64,000 nt of DNA. Origin: Moorella humiferrea (GTDB lineage Bacteria; Bacillota; DSM-521; Neomoorellales; Neomoorellaceae). The stretch covers positions 1,834,001 to 1,898,000 of the forward strand of contig NZ_CP136419.1 of assembly GCF_039233145.1 (NCBI RefSeq), read 5' to 3'. The notes beneath the pieces were generated by a model. The model was given only the letters and a program-made list of their open reading frames with translations, searched no databases and was not told the DNA's origin. The position numbers were made by a program, and so were the translations under genes. Shown in pieces: positions 51,222 through 61,446 of the stretch (position 1 is its first letter; each line of letters starts with the position of its first letter).

Positions 51222-52019
51222 TCAAATATTTTTCTTGCCGCAGATAAAGTGCCTGATGCGGTAAAGTTTCTGTCTGTAGGCGACGGGGTCGCTGCAGGCT
51301 CCGGCAAAAGCCGCCAACCCCTGGGGTCGGTATCTGGCTATCGTTTTTTTAACACCGGCCACCGCCGCTGGATAAAAATTCATGGGATCGAATTCTACTT
51401 CCCGCGCTCCCGCCCCTAAAGCCTTTCGGGCAAGGGTAGCAAGTTCTTCGGGCGCGTCGTTTAAGCCGGGTATTACGGGGGCGACAAAAACCCACGTCTT
51501 TATACCGGAGGAAGCCAGTTTTTTCAGGGCCGCCAGGCGGCGGGAGGGAGGCGGAGCGCCGGGTTCCAGCTGCCGTGCCAGTCCGTCATCTAACGTGGTA
51601 ATGGTAAAACCTACTGACACGGCAGGCATGGCCCGCAGTAGGTCCAGATCTTCAACGATAATGTCCGACTTGGTAAGTATAGATACCGCCAGATTGCTCC
51701 GGGACAATAATTCCAGGCACCGGCGGGTCAATCTATATTTTCTTTCAATAACTTGATAGGCATCGGTAACGCTGGAAAGCATTACCCTGCCCCCTTTAGG
51801 ACGCCGCAGCTGGCCGGCGAGCACTTCGAGGAAGTTGGTCTTAACCTCGACAAATGAGCCCCACCGTTCATCACGACCCCGGAAACGCGCCATACAGGCG
51901 GCATAACAGTAGACGCAGCCATGGCTGCACCCCGTATAGGGGTTCAGGCAGTAATCTATACCCGGTATACGGGAACGATTGAGGGCGCTGCTGCAGGTAG
52001 TTTCGTATAATTTAAACAT
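51222..52019 (-). CDS. SPL-family radical SAM protein
   Basis: 265 residues. NPYTGCSHGCVYCYAACMARF (about 27-47, CxxxCxxC) and VMLSSVTDAYQVIERKYRLT are those of the spore photoproduct lyase-like radical SAM group often found next to unrelated genes. It has no N-terminal DNA-binding extension, so it is not a classical SplB. Substrate unknown. It is the last gene of the speE-speB unit (overlap not present, 32-base gap). Confidence 0.8.
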   Translation of the reverse strand: MFKLYETTCSSALNRSRIPGIDYCLNPYTGCSHGCVYCYAACMARFRGRDERWGSFVEVKTNFLEVLAGQLRRPKGGRVMLSSVTDAYQVIERKYRLTRRCLELLSRSNLAVSILTKSDIIVEDLDLLRAMPAVSVGFTITTLDDGLARQLEPGAPPPSRRLAALKKLASSGIKTWVFVAPVIPGLNDAPEELATLARKALGAGAREVEFDPMNFYPAAVAGVKKTIARYRPQGLAAFAGACSDPVAYRQKLYRIRHFICGKKNI

Positions 52020-52050
52020 GGCAGCCTACCTCTTCACCTGCAGGCAATTG

Positions 52051-52920
52051 CTAACGGCTCCAGGCGAGGATGGCTTCGCGAAGGATCTTGGCCGCCAGAG
52101 CGGCGGTGATATTGGCTTGATCGAAGGCCGGACAGACCTCCACCAAATCGAAGGCCACTACCCTGGCCCGGCTGAGGAGATAAATCGCCTCTAAAATCTC
52201 CCTGGGCGTACACCCTCCAGGTTCCGGAGTACCGGTGCCGGGAGCAAAGGCTGGGTCAACCACATCGATGTCTATGCTGACGTAAAGGGGGCGGCTGCCA
52301 AATTCCGGTACCAACCTGGCCAGGGGCTGGGTGATAACATCCATAAAAAAATTTGTTTCTTCCTGACCGTAGGCGAATTCCCCCCAGGTGCCGGAACGAA
52401 TGCCAAACTGGTACAGGTTCCCCGGACCGATTTCTTCGGCCACCAGGCGCATGACGGTGGCGTGGGATAACCTCTCACCGAGGTATTCTTCCCTCAGATC
52501 GGCATGGGCGTCGAAATGAAGGACGGCCAGGTCGGGGTAGTGCCGGCGAGCCGCCCGGATGAGGGGATAGCTTATTAGGTGCTCGCCCCCGAGGAATAGA
52601 GGCAGCTTGCCGTCCTGGAATAAGGCGGCGGCCGCTGCCTCCATGCGCTCAAGGTTGACCTCTACCCTACCGGGTACCAGATCGAGATCGCCGGCATCGT
52701 AAAAGGAGACCTCGCTAAGATCGCGATTGAGCCTCGGGCTGTATTCTTCTAAGACCTCGGACACGTTGCGGACGGCCTGGGGCCCCCAACGAGCGCCCGG
52801 GCGAAAACTGGTGGTGGCATCAAAGGGCAGGCCCGCCAGCACGGTGTGGGCACTTTTATACTCGCCGCCGCTCCCCAGAAATTTCCCTGTTTGGTTAAAT
52901 TTATACTTCAAATTCGTCAT
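52051..52920 (-). CDS. speB: Agmatinase
   Basis: 289-residue ureohydrolase. [23 protein letters not shown] (metal His-Asp-His-Asp cluster) and [20 protein letters not shown] are the conserved manganese ligand blocks of agmatinases. It makes putrescine and urea from agmatine. It overlaps the end of speE by 20 bases, so both form a polyamine unit; the urea formed might be exported by a channel such as the AmiS/UreI protein elsewhere (speculative). Confidence 0.93.
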   Translation of the reverse strand: MTNLKYKFNQTGKFLGSGGEYKSAHTVLAGLPFDATTSFRPGARWGPQAVRNVSEVLEEYSPRLNRDLSEVSFYDAGDLDLVPGRVEVNLERMEAAAAALFQDGKLPLFLGGEHLISYPLIRAARRHYPDLAVLHFDAHADLREEYLGERLSHATVMRLVAEEIGPGNLYQFGIRSGTWGEFAYGQEETNFFMDVITQPLARLVPEFGSRPLYVSIDIDVVDPAFAPGTGTPEPGGCTPREILEAIYLLSRARVVAFDLVEVCPAFDQANITAALAAKILREAILAWSR

Positions 52921-53758
52921 CGTCCTTTTTGTTTAAAATGTCCTGGACGAAGGGCGGCAGGGCAAAGGCCGCCTGATGGACGGCCGGCGTGTAAAACCTG
53001 GTGGCCAGCTGGGGCACCTTTCTCCAGTCCACCTCCAGGGGATCATATTCCTTGCTACCCATGCTGAAGCTCCAGATACCGCCCGGATAGGTAGGAACCG
53101 TAGTCAGGTACAGGCGCGCAATGGGGAAAATTTCAGCCAGATCCCGCTGGATACGCCGGATAAGCCTGGCGTTGAAGAGGGGGGATTCCGTCTGGGCAAC
53201 AAAAAGGCCATCGGGTTTTAACGCACGGTACACATTGCGGTAAAACTCGGTGCTGAAGAGCCCCACCGCCGGGCCTATAGGATCGGTGGAGTCGACGATT
53301 ATTACATCATAGGTATTTTCCATCTGGCGGACATGCTCGATGCCGTCTTCAAAACGGATTTCCACCCGGGCATCGTCAAGGCCGCAGGCGATCTCCGGCA
53401 GGTATTCCCGGGCGTTGGCCACCACCCGGGCGTCAATTTCCACCAGAACCGCTTTCTCAATGCTGGGATGTTTAATAATCTCCCGGATTACGCCACCGTC
53501 GCCGCCTCCGATTACCAGAGCCGTTCGGGGATGGGGATGGGTGTTAAGGGGTACGTGGGCGATCATCTCATGATAAAAAAATTCATCCCCTACCGTCGTC
53601 TGGATTATGTTGTCTAAAAGGAGCATACGTCCGTATGCCTCGGTGTCGACAACCGCCAGTTCCTGGTAGGGCGTTTTTTCATGATGTAACGTCCTTTTTA
53701 ATTTAATAGAAAGGCCTAATCCTGGGGTCTGCAGTTCCGAAAACCATATGCCTTGCAT
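52901..53758 (-). CDS. speE: Polyamine aminopropyltransferase (spermidine synthase)
   Basis: 285 residues. [20 protein letters not shown] and [16 protein letters not shown] are the SAM-dependent aminopropyltransferase core, followed by [13 protein letters not shown]. It transfers an aminopropyl group from decarboxylated SAM to putrescine. The two-gene order speE-speB on one strand is common in thermophilic Firmicutes, where longer polyamines may be made. Confidence 0.95.
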   Translation of the reverse strand: MQGIWFSELQTPGLGLSIKLKRTLHHEKTPYQELAVVDTEAYGRMLLLDNIIQTTVGDEFFYHEMIAHVPLNTHPHPRTALVIGGGDGGVIREIIKHPSIEKAVLVEIDARVVANAREYLPEIACGLDDARVEIRFEDGIEHVRQMENTYDVIIVDSTDPIGPAVGLFSTEFYRNVYRALKPDGLFVAQTESPLFNARLIRRIQRDLAEIFPIARLYLTTVPTYPGGIWSFSMGSKEYDPLEVDWRKVPQLATRFYTPAVHQAAFALPPFVQDILNKKDDDEFEV

Positions 53759-53831
53759 TAATTCACCAACTCCTTCCCTTTTCCAGATAGCTATCTTAAC
53801 AAAAAATACCCTTTACCTCAAGGCCTGTCAA

Positions 53832-55439
53832 CTAAATAATTCCCAACACCGCCTGGGCTATGCTGACGCTGTGGAAGTTCAGGCGCAAAAGCTGGTTTAT
53901 GAGGTCCATATGCATAGATGTGGTTTCCAGGCTGAGGCGGTTTTCTTGCTGCAGGCGTTGAAAATGGGAGTAACGCAAAGTCTTCTCCAGGCGCAGTATC
54001 TCGGGGTGGCCCCTAATGACTCCTGCCGCCAGTACCTCGTCGTTGTCGGCAAAGGCCTTGATGGCCGTATCAAAATTCTCCTTAACCTTGTTAAACATCT
54101 CTTGAAGCTCAATCTGTCCCGCCGGCGAGAACTCTATTCCTCCGGCCTCTATCTTGCGCCACTGGTGGGCCATTTCCACTACCACGTCCCCTATATGTTC
54201 CAGGTCGTTGGCTATATATAGGAGCCTGGTCTGGGCGATCAATTGATCTTCAGTTAGATTCCCTTGATTTAATTGGGCAAGATACCTGGCCACCGCGCGG
54301 TACAGGTAGTCAAGGATGTTATCCAGACCGCGCAGCTTTTCCAACAGCTCAACCTCCCGCTCGGCCAGGGGTTGCATCACCCTGGGAAACATCTCTTCCC
54401 TGATGATGGCGGCCATGCGTAAAAGCTCCCTGGTTGCGCCGGCCAGGGCCAGCTCGGGAATTTCCAGCACCTCGGCATCCAAGTATTTAGCCACCTTCTC
54501 TTCCCCCGGCACATCAGGTAGTATCCTTACCATCAAGCGACCTACCGCTGGGGTGAAGGGGAGAAAGATTATCATGTTAATAACGTTAAAAAGGGTGTGG
54601 CCGTTGGCTACCTGATGGGCTATATCAGGTGAAGTAAACCGGCATAATGTTCCATATAATCCCAGTAAAGGCAAAAATAAGAGTACGCCCACCCCTTTAA
54701 AAAAGAAGTGGGCAAGGGCGACCCTCTTAGCCTCGCGGGAAAGGGCGATACTGGAGATGAGGGCGGTGGCGGTAGTACCGAGGTTGGCGCCAAGGACCAT
54801 GGCCAGGGCCGCATTTAAGGACAGACTGCCCTGGGCGGCCAGGGTCATGGCCAAAACTACCGGTGCCGCACTACCCTGCACTATTCCTGTGAAAAGGGTG
54901 GAACCCAGCATCATCAGCCACGGATGGTCGCCCAGAGCGGTCAGCAACCTTTTAAAACCGATAAAAGTATTTAAAGGTGTTACGGCTGTGCCCATCATTG
55001 CCGCCCCGTAAAAAATAAGGCCAAAACCCAGAATGGCCTGTCCCAGGTAACGCCATCGTAGACGTCTGGCAAAAAGGTAGGGGATAAGGCCGATCACTAC
55101 GGCCCACAGGGCATAATCGCCGAGGCGCAGGGCGATAAGCTGGGCCGTCAGGGTTGAGCCGATGGCCGCCCCTAAAATAACCCCCAGGGCCTGACCCAGA
55201 CTCATGAGGCCGGCGCTGACAAAACCTACTAAAAGGACGGTGGTAACGGCGCTTGTCTGGAGGAAAATGGTCACTACAAGTCCGGCCAGCATACCGAAAA
55301 AGCGGTTTTTAGTAACCGTCCCCAGAAGGTGCTGCACCTGGCGGGCCGCCGCCTTCTGCAGGCCGCTGCTGATAAGATGCATGCCGTAAAGGAAGAGGGC
55401 CAAACCGCCGGCCAGCATGGTGATCATGGTAAAAAACAT
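53832..55439 (-). CDS. Na/Pi cotransporter family protein with PhoU-like C-terminus
   Basis: 535 residues. Eight or nine hydrophobic helices in the first 310 residues carry the duplicated QTSAVTTVLLVGFVSAGLMS and VQGSAAPVVLAMTLAAQGSL repeats (QSSS-type motifs) of sodium-phosphate symporters. A cytoplasmic PhoU-like helical region follows (about 340-535). It probably takes up phosphate or a related anion. It is 24 bases downstream of phoU on the same strand. Confidence 0.9.
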   Translation of the reverse strand: MFFTMITMLAGGLALFLYGMHLISSGLQKAAARQVQHLLGTVTKNRFFGMLAGLVVTIFLQTSAVTTVLLVGFVSAGLMSLGQALGVILGAAIGSTLTAQLIALRLGDYALWAVVIGLIPYLFARRLRWRYLGQAILGFGLIFYGAAMMGTAVTPLNTFIGFKRLLTALGDHPWLMMLGSTLFTGIVQGSAAPVVLAMTLAAQGSLSLNAALAMVLGANLGTTATALISSIALSREAKRVALAHFFFKGVGVLLFLPLLGLYGTLCRFTSPDIAHQVANGHTLFNVINMIIFLPFTPAVGRLMVRILPDVPGEEKVAKYLDAEVLEIPELALAGATRELLRMAAIIREEMFPRVMQPLAEREVELLEKLRGLDNILDYLYRAVARYLAQLNQGNLTEDQLIAQTRLLYIANDLEHIGDVVVEMAHQWRKIEAGGIEFSPAGQIELQEMFNKVKENFDTAIKAFADNDEVLAAGVIRGHPEILRLEKTLRYSHFQRLQQENRLSLETTSMHMDLINQLLRLNFHSVSIAQAVLGII

Positions 55440-55462
55440 GCTTAAGCCTCTATTCCCTTATG

Positions 55463-56167
55463 TTATTTCCATCCCGGAGATACAATTTTTTGCGGCCCCT
55501 GGTAGTCTTTGAAGGCCCGCCGCTGGCCGGTTTCCCGATAAACAACCATTTCGGCGATGTTGACGGCATGGTCAGCGATGCGTTCCAAATAACGGGCCAC
55601 CAGGGCTAAATAACTGGCCTGATCTACATATTCCGCCCCTTTCTTCATGAAGCCGACCAGCTCGTTATAGAGCTCTTCAAAGAGGCGATCGACGGCGTCG
55701 TCGGCTTTGACTATTTCCCTGGCCGCTTCCATATCTCGATTTAGCAGGGCCTGCAAACTTTTCCTCAGCATCGCCCTGGCCAGATCGCTCATGCGGGGTA
55801 TATCTACCAGGGGCTTGAAATACGGTCCCAGGGAGGCGAGGCGCTCGGCAATCTCGGCAATATTTACGGCATAATCACCCACACGCTCCAGTTCCTTGCC
55901 GACCCGCATAACAGTAGCCAAGGTCCTAAGATCTTCTCCTCCCGGCTGCTGCAGGGAAATCAGGTCCAGGGCCGCCATTTCAATGTTATAATCCAGATCG
56001 TCGGCAAAATTGTCACCCTCCACCACCTGGCGAGCAAGGTCCGGATCCTGGGCTTTAAGGGCGGCCAGGGCTTTATCAACCTGATCGGCAACGTATTCTC
56101 CCAATTGCAAGATTTTATCCTGCAGGCCTATCAACGCCCGATCGTATGCGTTAAGGGGACGCTTCAT
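55463..56167 (-). CDS. phoU: Phosphate uptake regulator PhoU
   Basis: 234 residues in two repeated three-helix halves. The metal-binding E/D motifs are in LERVGDYAVNIAEIAERL and LERIADHAVNIAEMVVY. It damps phosphate uptake and signalling. It overlaps mobB by 4 bases (ATGA), so molybdenum-cofactor and phosphate genes share a transcript, perhaps by chance order. Confidence 0.93.
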   Translation of the reverse strand: MKRPLNAYDRALIGLQDKILQLGEYVADQVDKALAALKAQDPDLARQVVEGDNFADDLDYNIEMAALDLISLQQPGGEDLRTLATVMRVGKELERVGDYAVNIAEIAERLASLGPYFKPLVDIPRMSDLARAMLRKSLQALLNRDMEAAREIVKADDAVDRLFEELYNELVGFMKKGAEYVDQASYLALVARYLERIADHAVNIAEMVVYRETGQRRAFKDYQGPQKIVSPGWK

Positions 56168-56682
56168 ATCGAGCGCTTCCTCCCCGCCGGAGCAAGAATC
56201 CTTTCTTCTATTAAATCTACCAGGCCGGCGGCATCATCCAGATCGTAGCAGGGAACGCCTATACTTAGAGGCTCATCTGTAGCTACGGCAAGAAGCTCCT
56301 TAGCTTCACACAAGAGCTCTTTACTTACCGCCGCCCGATGGACTTCTATTTTGGGTTTGTCGCCGCGCTTGTAACCTTCGGTAATGATTAGATCTACGTT
56401 GTGAATGCGAGCGGCGATGGCATCCAGTGGGAGTTCCGTCTCTACTTTCTCGATGAAGGCTATTTTGGTCGGCGAAGATATTACGACAACGTCTGCCCCG
56501 GCTTCGGCGTGGCGCCATGTATCCTTCCCGGGTCGGTCGATATCGAAACCGTGGGTATCATGTTTTATCGTAGCCACCCGGTAGCCGCGCCGTTTCAATT
56601 CTGGAAGGAGCTTGGTAAGAAGCGTCGTTTTCCCCACATCGGATTTACCGACTACAGAAATAATTGGAGTTTCAGCCATCAT
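56164..56682 (-). CDS. mobB: Molybdopterin-guanine dinucleotide biosynthesis adaptor MobB
   Basis: 172 residues. The GTP-binding P-loop VVGKSDVGKTTLLTKLLPEL and TIKHDTHGFDIDRPGKDTWRHAEAGAD are MobB signatures. MobB binds GTP and assists MobA in adding GMP to molybdopterin. It forms a run mobA-moeA-mobB with small gaps. Confidence 0.95.
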   Translation of the reverse strand: MMAETPIISVVGKSDVGKTTLLTKLLPELKRRGYRVATIKHDTHGFDIDRPGKDTWRHAEAGADVVVISSPTKIAFIEKVETELPLDAIAARIHNVDLIITEGYKRGDKPKIEVHRAAVSKELLCEAKELLAVATDEPLSIGVPCYDLDDAAGLVDLIEERILAPAGRKRSI

Positions 56683-56715
56683 TCTGGGAGTGCCCTCCTT
56701 GCTTTTAATGTAATG

Positions 56716-57939
56716 TTATTCAATATCGCTTATCATAATTACCGTTACTTCCTCGCCCTCCTTCGGCGCCGCACCCGGGGGGAGATCAATAAGGGCGTTT
56801 GCTCCTACGGCGGCGCGAATCCCCCCCGGATACCGCGGTAGAGGCGTTACCTCAAAACGGCCGCCCCGGCATTCTACCCGGGCCCAGTAAAAGGTACGTT
56901 CCGCCCGAGGACGGTCAACGGCTTTTTTTAAAGGCGCCAAAAAAGCCGACAGAGCTCCTTGCCGACCGCCCATTGCTTTTAGTACGGGAACGACCAGGAG
57001 ATAAAAGAGCACCTGGGCGGCAGGCGGTGTCCCGGGCAGGCCTATCATTAATTTATTTCCCGCCCGCGCCGCCACCGCCCGCTTTCCGGGTCGAACGGCC
57101 AATTCTGTAAAGAGGAGCTCCCCTCCGGCGCCGCTGAAGGCTGCGGAGGTAAAATCAAAGGCGCTGCCCCCGGCACCGCCGGTGAACAAAAGCAGATCCC
57201 CTTCTTCTAACCCACGCCTGCAGGCTGCAACCTGTTCCTCCAAAACGTCTTTTAATATGCCTAAACATATGACTTGACCGCCGTAAGCCTCAACAGCCGC
57301 CGCCAGGGCATAAAGATTGCTACCATATATTGCCGCCCGATCGAAGAAATCTGCCACCCGCCCGTTTCCCGGCTCCCGCAATTCATTGCCCGTCGTGGCC
57401 AAGGCCACCCGCGGCCGCCGGTAAACCGTTATTTCACGGAACCCCAGGGCAGCAAGGAGGCTGATTTCTCCGGGGCCAATGACGGTTCCGGCTGCCAATA
57501 TTTCCTCGCCAGGCTTTACTTCTTCCCCCGACTGTTCCAAATAACGCCCGGAAGCAGGAAAATCTAAAACAACGATTTCTCCCTGCCGTTCTTTTACCGC
57601 TTCCACGGGAACTACGGCCACCGTCCCTTCAGGAAGCCGGGCACCGGTAAAAACGGCCGCCGCCGTGCCCTCCTTTAAGGCTATGGCGGTGGTACTGCCC
57701 GCAGTCACCGTCCCCACTAATCGGTAAATGAAGCTTGACCCGTCGCTATTTGCATCGTGGGGACCCAGGGCGTAACCGTCCACCAGCGAACGGGAGAAGG
57801 GGGGATAGGGGCCGGGAGCCCTGACGGCCTCGGCAAGAACCCTGCCGTTGGCTTCCTCCAGCCGGACCTTAATCCTTCCGAGGGGTCGAAGGCCGGCCAG
57901 CAATGCCGCCCTGGCTTCTTCCACGGATAAAGGGGCCAT
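56716..57939 (-). CDS. moeA: Molybdopterin molybdenumtransferase MoeA
   Basis: 407 residues with the four-domain MoeA form: PYPPFSRSLVDGYALGPHD, the MoCF block VALATTGNELREPGNGRV, LLFTGGAGGSAFDFTSAAF (GGxS-type motif) and the C-terminal domain. It inserts molybdate into adenylylated molybdopterin. It lies 6 bases after the mobA stop. Confidence 0.95.
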   Translation of the reverse strand: MAPLSVEEARAALLAGLRPLGRIKVRLEEANGRVLAEAVRAPGPYPPFSRSLVDGYALGPHDANSDGSSFIYRLVGTVTAGSTTAIALKEGTAAAVFTGARLPEGTVAVVPVEAVKERQGEIVVLDFPASGRYLEQSGEEVKPGEEILAAGTVIGPGEISLLAALGFREITVYRRPRVALATTGNELREPGNGRVADFFDRAAIYGSNLYALAAAVEAYGGQVICLGILKDVLEEQVAACRRGLEEGDLLLFTGGAGGSAFDFTSAAFSGAGGELLFTELAVRPGKRAVAARAGNKLMIGLPGTPPAAQVLFYLLVVPVLKAMGGRQGALSAFLAPLKKAVDRPRAERTFYWARVECRGGRFEVTPLPRYPGGIRAAVGANALIDLPPGAAPKEGEEVTVIMISDIE

Positions 57940-57945
57940 AGTTCC

Positions 57946-58554
57946 TCATCCCTTCGCATGCTTCATGCTGTTATCCAGCAACTGTCGTGCCCGCGCCAGG
58001 TCTTTAGGGGTATTAATATTGAAAAAAACCCTTTCCGGGTCAATCCCTTGCAGGCGGTCGATATCGACATAACGCACCTTTACCTTTGGATAAAAGGCAA
58101 AAGCTTTATACTGCCCCTCTCGCAAGCATTCTTCCACTGCTTTGAGGCATTCCCGGGAATAAACGGCATGGAGGGGCTGCAAATACTCGCCAAGGCGCGG
58201 TACCACCACATCGTAACCTTCGGCCTGTTTAATGAGATGGCTGATAAAACCAGGGTCGATAAAAGGCATATCGCAGGCAACGATAAAGTTGTAGCGATAG
58301 GGTGAATACATAAGGCCGGCATGGAAACCGCTTAAAGGACCCCGTCCGGGAATGACGTCCGTCACCAACCTGGTCCCGAGATCTTGATACAGCTCCGGGG
58401 TATTTGTTACTACTATTATCTCGGAAAATAAAGGCCGAAGGGCCGCCACCACCCTGGCCAACATGGAAACCTGCCCCAGGGGTAAAAGGGCTTTATTTGT
58501 ACCCATCCGGGTGCTCTTACCCCCCGCCAGGACGATCCCGGCTGCTTCATGCAC
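57946..58554 (-). CDS. mobA: Molybdenum cofactor guanylyltransferase MobA
   Basis: 202 residues. IVLAGGKSTRMGTNKALLPL is the nucleotidyltransferase signature, with VACDMPFIDPG as the metal Asp site. It makes the guanine dinucleotide form of the cofactor. The molybdenum hydroxylase of the island would probably need a cytosine form, for which another enzyme would be required (not seen here). Confidence 0.94.
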   Translation of the reverse strand: MHEAAGIVLAGGKSTRMGTNKALLPLGQVSMLARVVAALRPLFSEIIVVTNTPELYQDLGTRLVTDVIPGRGPLSGFHAGLMYSPYRYNFIVACDMPFIDPGFISHLIKQAEGYDVVVPRLGEYLQPLHAVYSRECLKAVEECLREGQYKAFAFYPKVKVRYVDIDRLQGIDPERVFFNINTPKDLARARQLLDNSMKHAKG

Positions 58555-58584
58555 GATGCTTACGCCTCGCTTACGACTGCTATA

Positions 58585-59697
58585 TTAAATAATTATATCA
58601 TCCTCATCGTCTACCGGTAAAACCCAAAAGGAATCTTTTTTTAAGGACACCGTTACCTGCTTACCGGGAGATATGTTCATATCGTGATAAATATAACCGG
58701 GAAGTTCCAGCTCTATCTCCCGACCCGTACCGTCCAGTTCTAAAAATAACAAATAACTGCCGAACTGATCGAAAACCCGCCGTACCTTGGCCGCAAAGAT
58801 ATTGGATTGCACCCGCGGCGTTAAAGGACGCGCGGGACGTATAATGACCACTTCCCGCGGGTTGATGCCGAAGTTGATGCCTTCGCCGGGTCGAAGGCCG
58901 GAAACTGCTGGCAGACTAAACTCGATGCCCTCCTCGCTCTCGGCCAACATGTCTTCACATCCCACGGAAATTATCCGGCCGCGAAAAGTGTTCCGGTTCA
59001 AGAGCAGCCTGGCTACGGCCATGGTCGCCGGCCGACGGTAAATTTCATCCCTGGTACCTACTTGATGCAGCCGCCCGGAGATTAAAACGGCAATCTTATC
59101 GCCAAGGAGAAAGGCCTCCTGAAGATCATGGGTGACATGGACGACCGTCACCTGAAAGCGGCTAAAAATCTCCGGCAAAAGGAAAATGAGCTGCCTCCTG
59201 GTGAAACTATCCAGGGCGGAAAAGGGCTCGTCCATTAAAATTATATCGGGCTGTACCAGCAGGGTCCTGGCCAGGGCCACCCGCTGTTTTTCACCCCCGC
59301 TTAAAGTCCGGGGATCGGTTCGGTTCAACAGGTGTTCAATGCCGAGGAAAGCCGCCAATTCCCTTGCCCTTTCGCGCGCCCTGGCCGGAGGAATGCCGTT
59401 GGGGCGAGCGCCGAAGGTGATGTTTTCCAAAACCGAAAGGTGGGGAAACAAAGCCAGATTCTGCTGAATGTACCCGATTTTCCTTTCTTCCGGCAGGGCC
59501 CTCGTTACATCCCGGCCGGAAAAGAGAATCCTTCCTTTGCGGGGTTTTTTAAGGCCCGCCAGGGTGTCCAGCAGCACCGTCTTGCCGGCCCCTGAAGGAC
59601 CTAGAACAATCAGGTATTCAGCTTTGTCCACCTGAAAAGATATATCGTCTAAGTGAAAGTTCGAGCCCGTTACGGTTAAATTTTCTACCCGGATCAT
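58585..59697 (-). CDS. modC: Molybdate/tungstate ABC transporter ATPase
   Basis: 370 residues starting at ATG 59697, which overlaps the permease stop (ATGA). Walker A LGPSGAGKTVLLDTLAG, ABC signature LSGGEKQRVALARTLL, Walker B DIILMDEPFSALD; the C-terminal region from about 240 contains an OB-fold/TOBE-like domain. An upstream frame to 59772 has no ribosome site. Powers uptake together with the next two genes. Confidence 0.92.
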   Translation of the reverse strand: MIRVENLTVTGSNFHLDDISFQVDKAEYLIVLGPSGAGKTVLLDTLAGLKKPRKGRILFSGRDVTRALPEERKIGYIQQNLALFPHLSVLENITFGARPNGIPPARARERARELAAFLGIEHLLNRTDPRTLSGGEKQRVALARTLLVQPDIILMDEPFSALDSFTRRQLIFLLPEIFSRFQVTVVHVTHDLQEAFLLGDKIAVLISGRLHQVGTRDEIYRRPATMAVARLLLNRNTFRGRIISVGCEDMLAESEEGIEFSLPAVSGLRPGEGINFGINPREVVIIRPARPLTPRVQSNIFAAKVRRVFDQFGSYLLFLELDGTGREIELELPGYIYHDMNISPGKQVTVSLKKDSFWVLPVDDEDDIII

Positions 59698-60509
59698 CGG
59701 TACAGCGCCCCTTTGTCCGTCAGGAGCCTTAAGACGAGCAGGATTAAAAAGGCCATGAATATCGTTATGCATATCAAGGCTACGGCCTTTTCAATTTTTA
59801 CTGACGATAGATTTAAATATATGGCTATGGGCAAGGTTTCTGTTTTCATCTTGGTGGCACCCGCCAGGGTGACGGTAGCGCCGAACTCCCCCAGCGCCCG
59901 CGCCCAGGAAAGGATAAAGGCGGCTGTTATGCCGGACCTGGCCATGGGGAGGGTTACCCTAAAGAAGGCCCCGGCCCGGCTCTCTCCGAGGACGCGGGCG
60001 GCCATTTCATAGGCCGGGTCGATGCCGTCAAAGATCGACTTCATCAGGCGAATGGCCAGAAAAACGACTATAGTGGCCTGGGCGACAATGATGCCTTTTA
60101 CGTCAAAAACTACCGGAAAGAAACGCTCCTGAAAAAACATGCCCGGAGCCGTATTAAAAAATATCAGCAGCATGGCTCCCAGGGCAACAGGGGAAATAAG
60201 GGCCGGCAGATCCATGAAGGTATCGATAACCGCTTTGGCCGGGAGGTTAAAGCGGGACAGGGCGTAACCGGCGGGAACGCCGATTAAAAGGGCTACGGCG
60301 GCCACTGCCAAAGCCGTTTTTAATGATAGAAGCAGGGCAAATTGAATTTCCCGGTCTTTTAAGCTTTCGACAATAACGCCTTTATTTAAATAAGTCGCCT
60401 GGGAAACAAGAAGGAGAATTATATACATCAAAACCATGATAAGCAGGCCGCCGCAGGCCACGCTAAATGCCCTGGCGGTAGCGACTTTCCTTAGCATCAA
60501 ATCCTTCAC
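59694..60509 (-). CDS. modB: Molybdate/tungstate ABC transporter permease
   Basis: 271 residues with about six membrane helices and the EAA-like loop MAARVLGESRAGAFFRVTLP. The end of the gene overlaps the ATPase gene. The assigned anion (molybdate or tungstate) rests on the neighbouring cofactor genes and the Moco riboswitch. Confidence 0.9.
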   Translation of the reverse strand: MKDLMLRKVATARAFSVACGGLLIMVLMYIILLLVSQATYLNKGVIVESLKDREIQFALLLSLKTALAVAAVALLIGVPAGYALSRFNLPAKAVIDTFMDLPALISPVALGAMLLIFFNTAPGMFFQERFFPVVFDVKGIIVAQATIVVFLAIRLMKSIFDGIDPAYEMAARVLGESRAGAFFRVTLPMARSGITAAFILSWARALGEFGATVTLAGATKMKTETLPIAIYLNLSSVKIEKAVALICITIFMAFLILLVLRLLTDKGALYR

Positions 60510-61385
60510 CTACTTGCGCCAGTCTGGAGGTAGTTCATATTCACCGCCTACTGGAGCATCGGGCGCAAACTGCCGTGCTTCTTCAAGATCTACCATATAG
60601 CCGTATTTACGAAAAACCCCTTTGCCCGCGTCTGAAGTTAGAAAATTTACAAAAGAGGCGGCCAGTTCCTTTTGCCGGGAATAAGTGGTTACCGCTGCCG
60701 GGATATAACCGATACGGGTTATCTGTTCCGGCGGCAAATATACGGTTTCGATTTTGTCCTGGTCCCACTTGGCAAAAACATCCCAACCCAAAACGGCGTC
60801 TACTTGCTTTAAGGCAACCAGGTTCGCCGTCTTTTCGCAGCTTTCCGCATACGTTACAATATTTTTCCTGACCTGATCGGCCAAACCGGCATTCTCGAGG
60901 ATTTCCACCCCGTATAGACCGACGCAGACCGTCTCCGGGCGCGCCATCCCCACCCGCACTCCGGGACGAGTTAAATCAGTTAACGTTTTTATCCCCTGGG
61001 GATTACCTTTTGGCACATTTATTGCAGGTAGCAAATAGACCAACACTTTTTCAGTTTGGGGATCGACGATGCCCTCTTTTTTGGCCAGCTCCATAAAATC
61101 GGAGGAACCAGGAATATAGACGTCGCCCTGTCGCGATAGTTTCATTTGGGAAAGGACGCTGCCCGAACCGCCAAAGGTAAGGTTTACTTCCACGCCGTAC
61201 TTTTCCTTATACATGGCTGCCAATTCCTCCAGAGGCGGTTTGCTGGCCGCACCAGCAAAAACCTCAAGGACTTTCTTTTCCCCCTGTGCCTCCGCCGTCA
61301 CCGCCGCCTTCCGGGAATTGCATCCGGCTAGTGGAAGGGTAATTAATAAGGTTATGATTGCCGCCTTCATTAGCCGCCGATACAA
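60510..61385 (-). CDS. modA: Molybdate/tungstate-binding lipoprotein
   Basis: 291 residues. Signal peptide with lipobox ITLPLAGCNS (Cys near 22), then a periplasmic type II binding fold: VFAGAASKPPLEELAAMY, NLTFGGSGSVLSQMKLSRQG, and VGMARPETVCVGLYGVEIL. ModA/WtpA family; I do not separate molybdate from tungstate. First gene behind the Moco riboswitch, and directly followed by the permease gene. Confidence 0.88.
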   Translation of the reverse strand: MYRRLMKAAIITLLITLPLAGCNSRKAAVTAEAQGEKKVLEVFAGAASKPPLEELAAMYKEKYGVEVNLTFGGSGSVLSQMKLSRQGDVYIPGSSDFMELAKKEGIVDPQTEKVLVYLLPAINVPKGNPQGIKTLTDLTRPGVRVGMARPETVCVGLYGVEILENAGLADQVRKNIVTYAESCEKTANLVALKQVDAVLGWDVFAKWDQDKIETVYLPPEQITRIGYIPAAVTTYSRQKELAASFVNFLTSDAGKGVFRKYGYMVDLEEARQFAPDAPVGGEYELPPDWRK

Positions 61386-61409
61386 TAAAATCGACCTCCC
61401 GCAATTTTA

Positions 61410-61444
61410 AAATAAATAACCCCGGCTCGCAAAGGATGCCGGGG
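61410..61444 (-). terminator. Terminator of the Moco riboswitch
   Basis: CCCCGGC and GCCGGGG form a 7-bp stem with an 11-base loop, followed on the minus strand by TTATTTATTTT, ahead of modA. Confidence 0.85.
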
Positions 61445-61446
61445 CG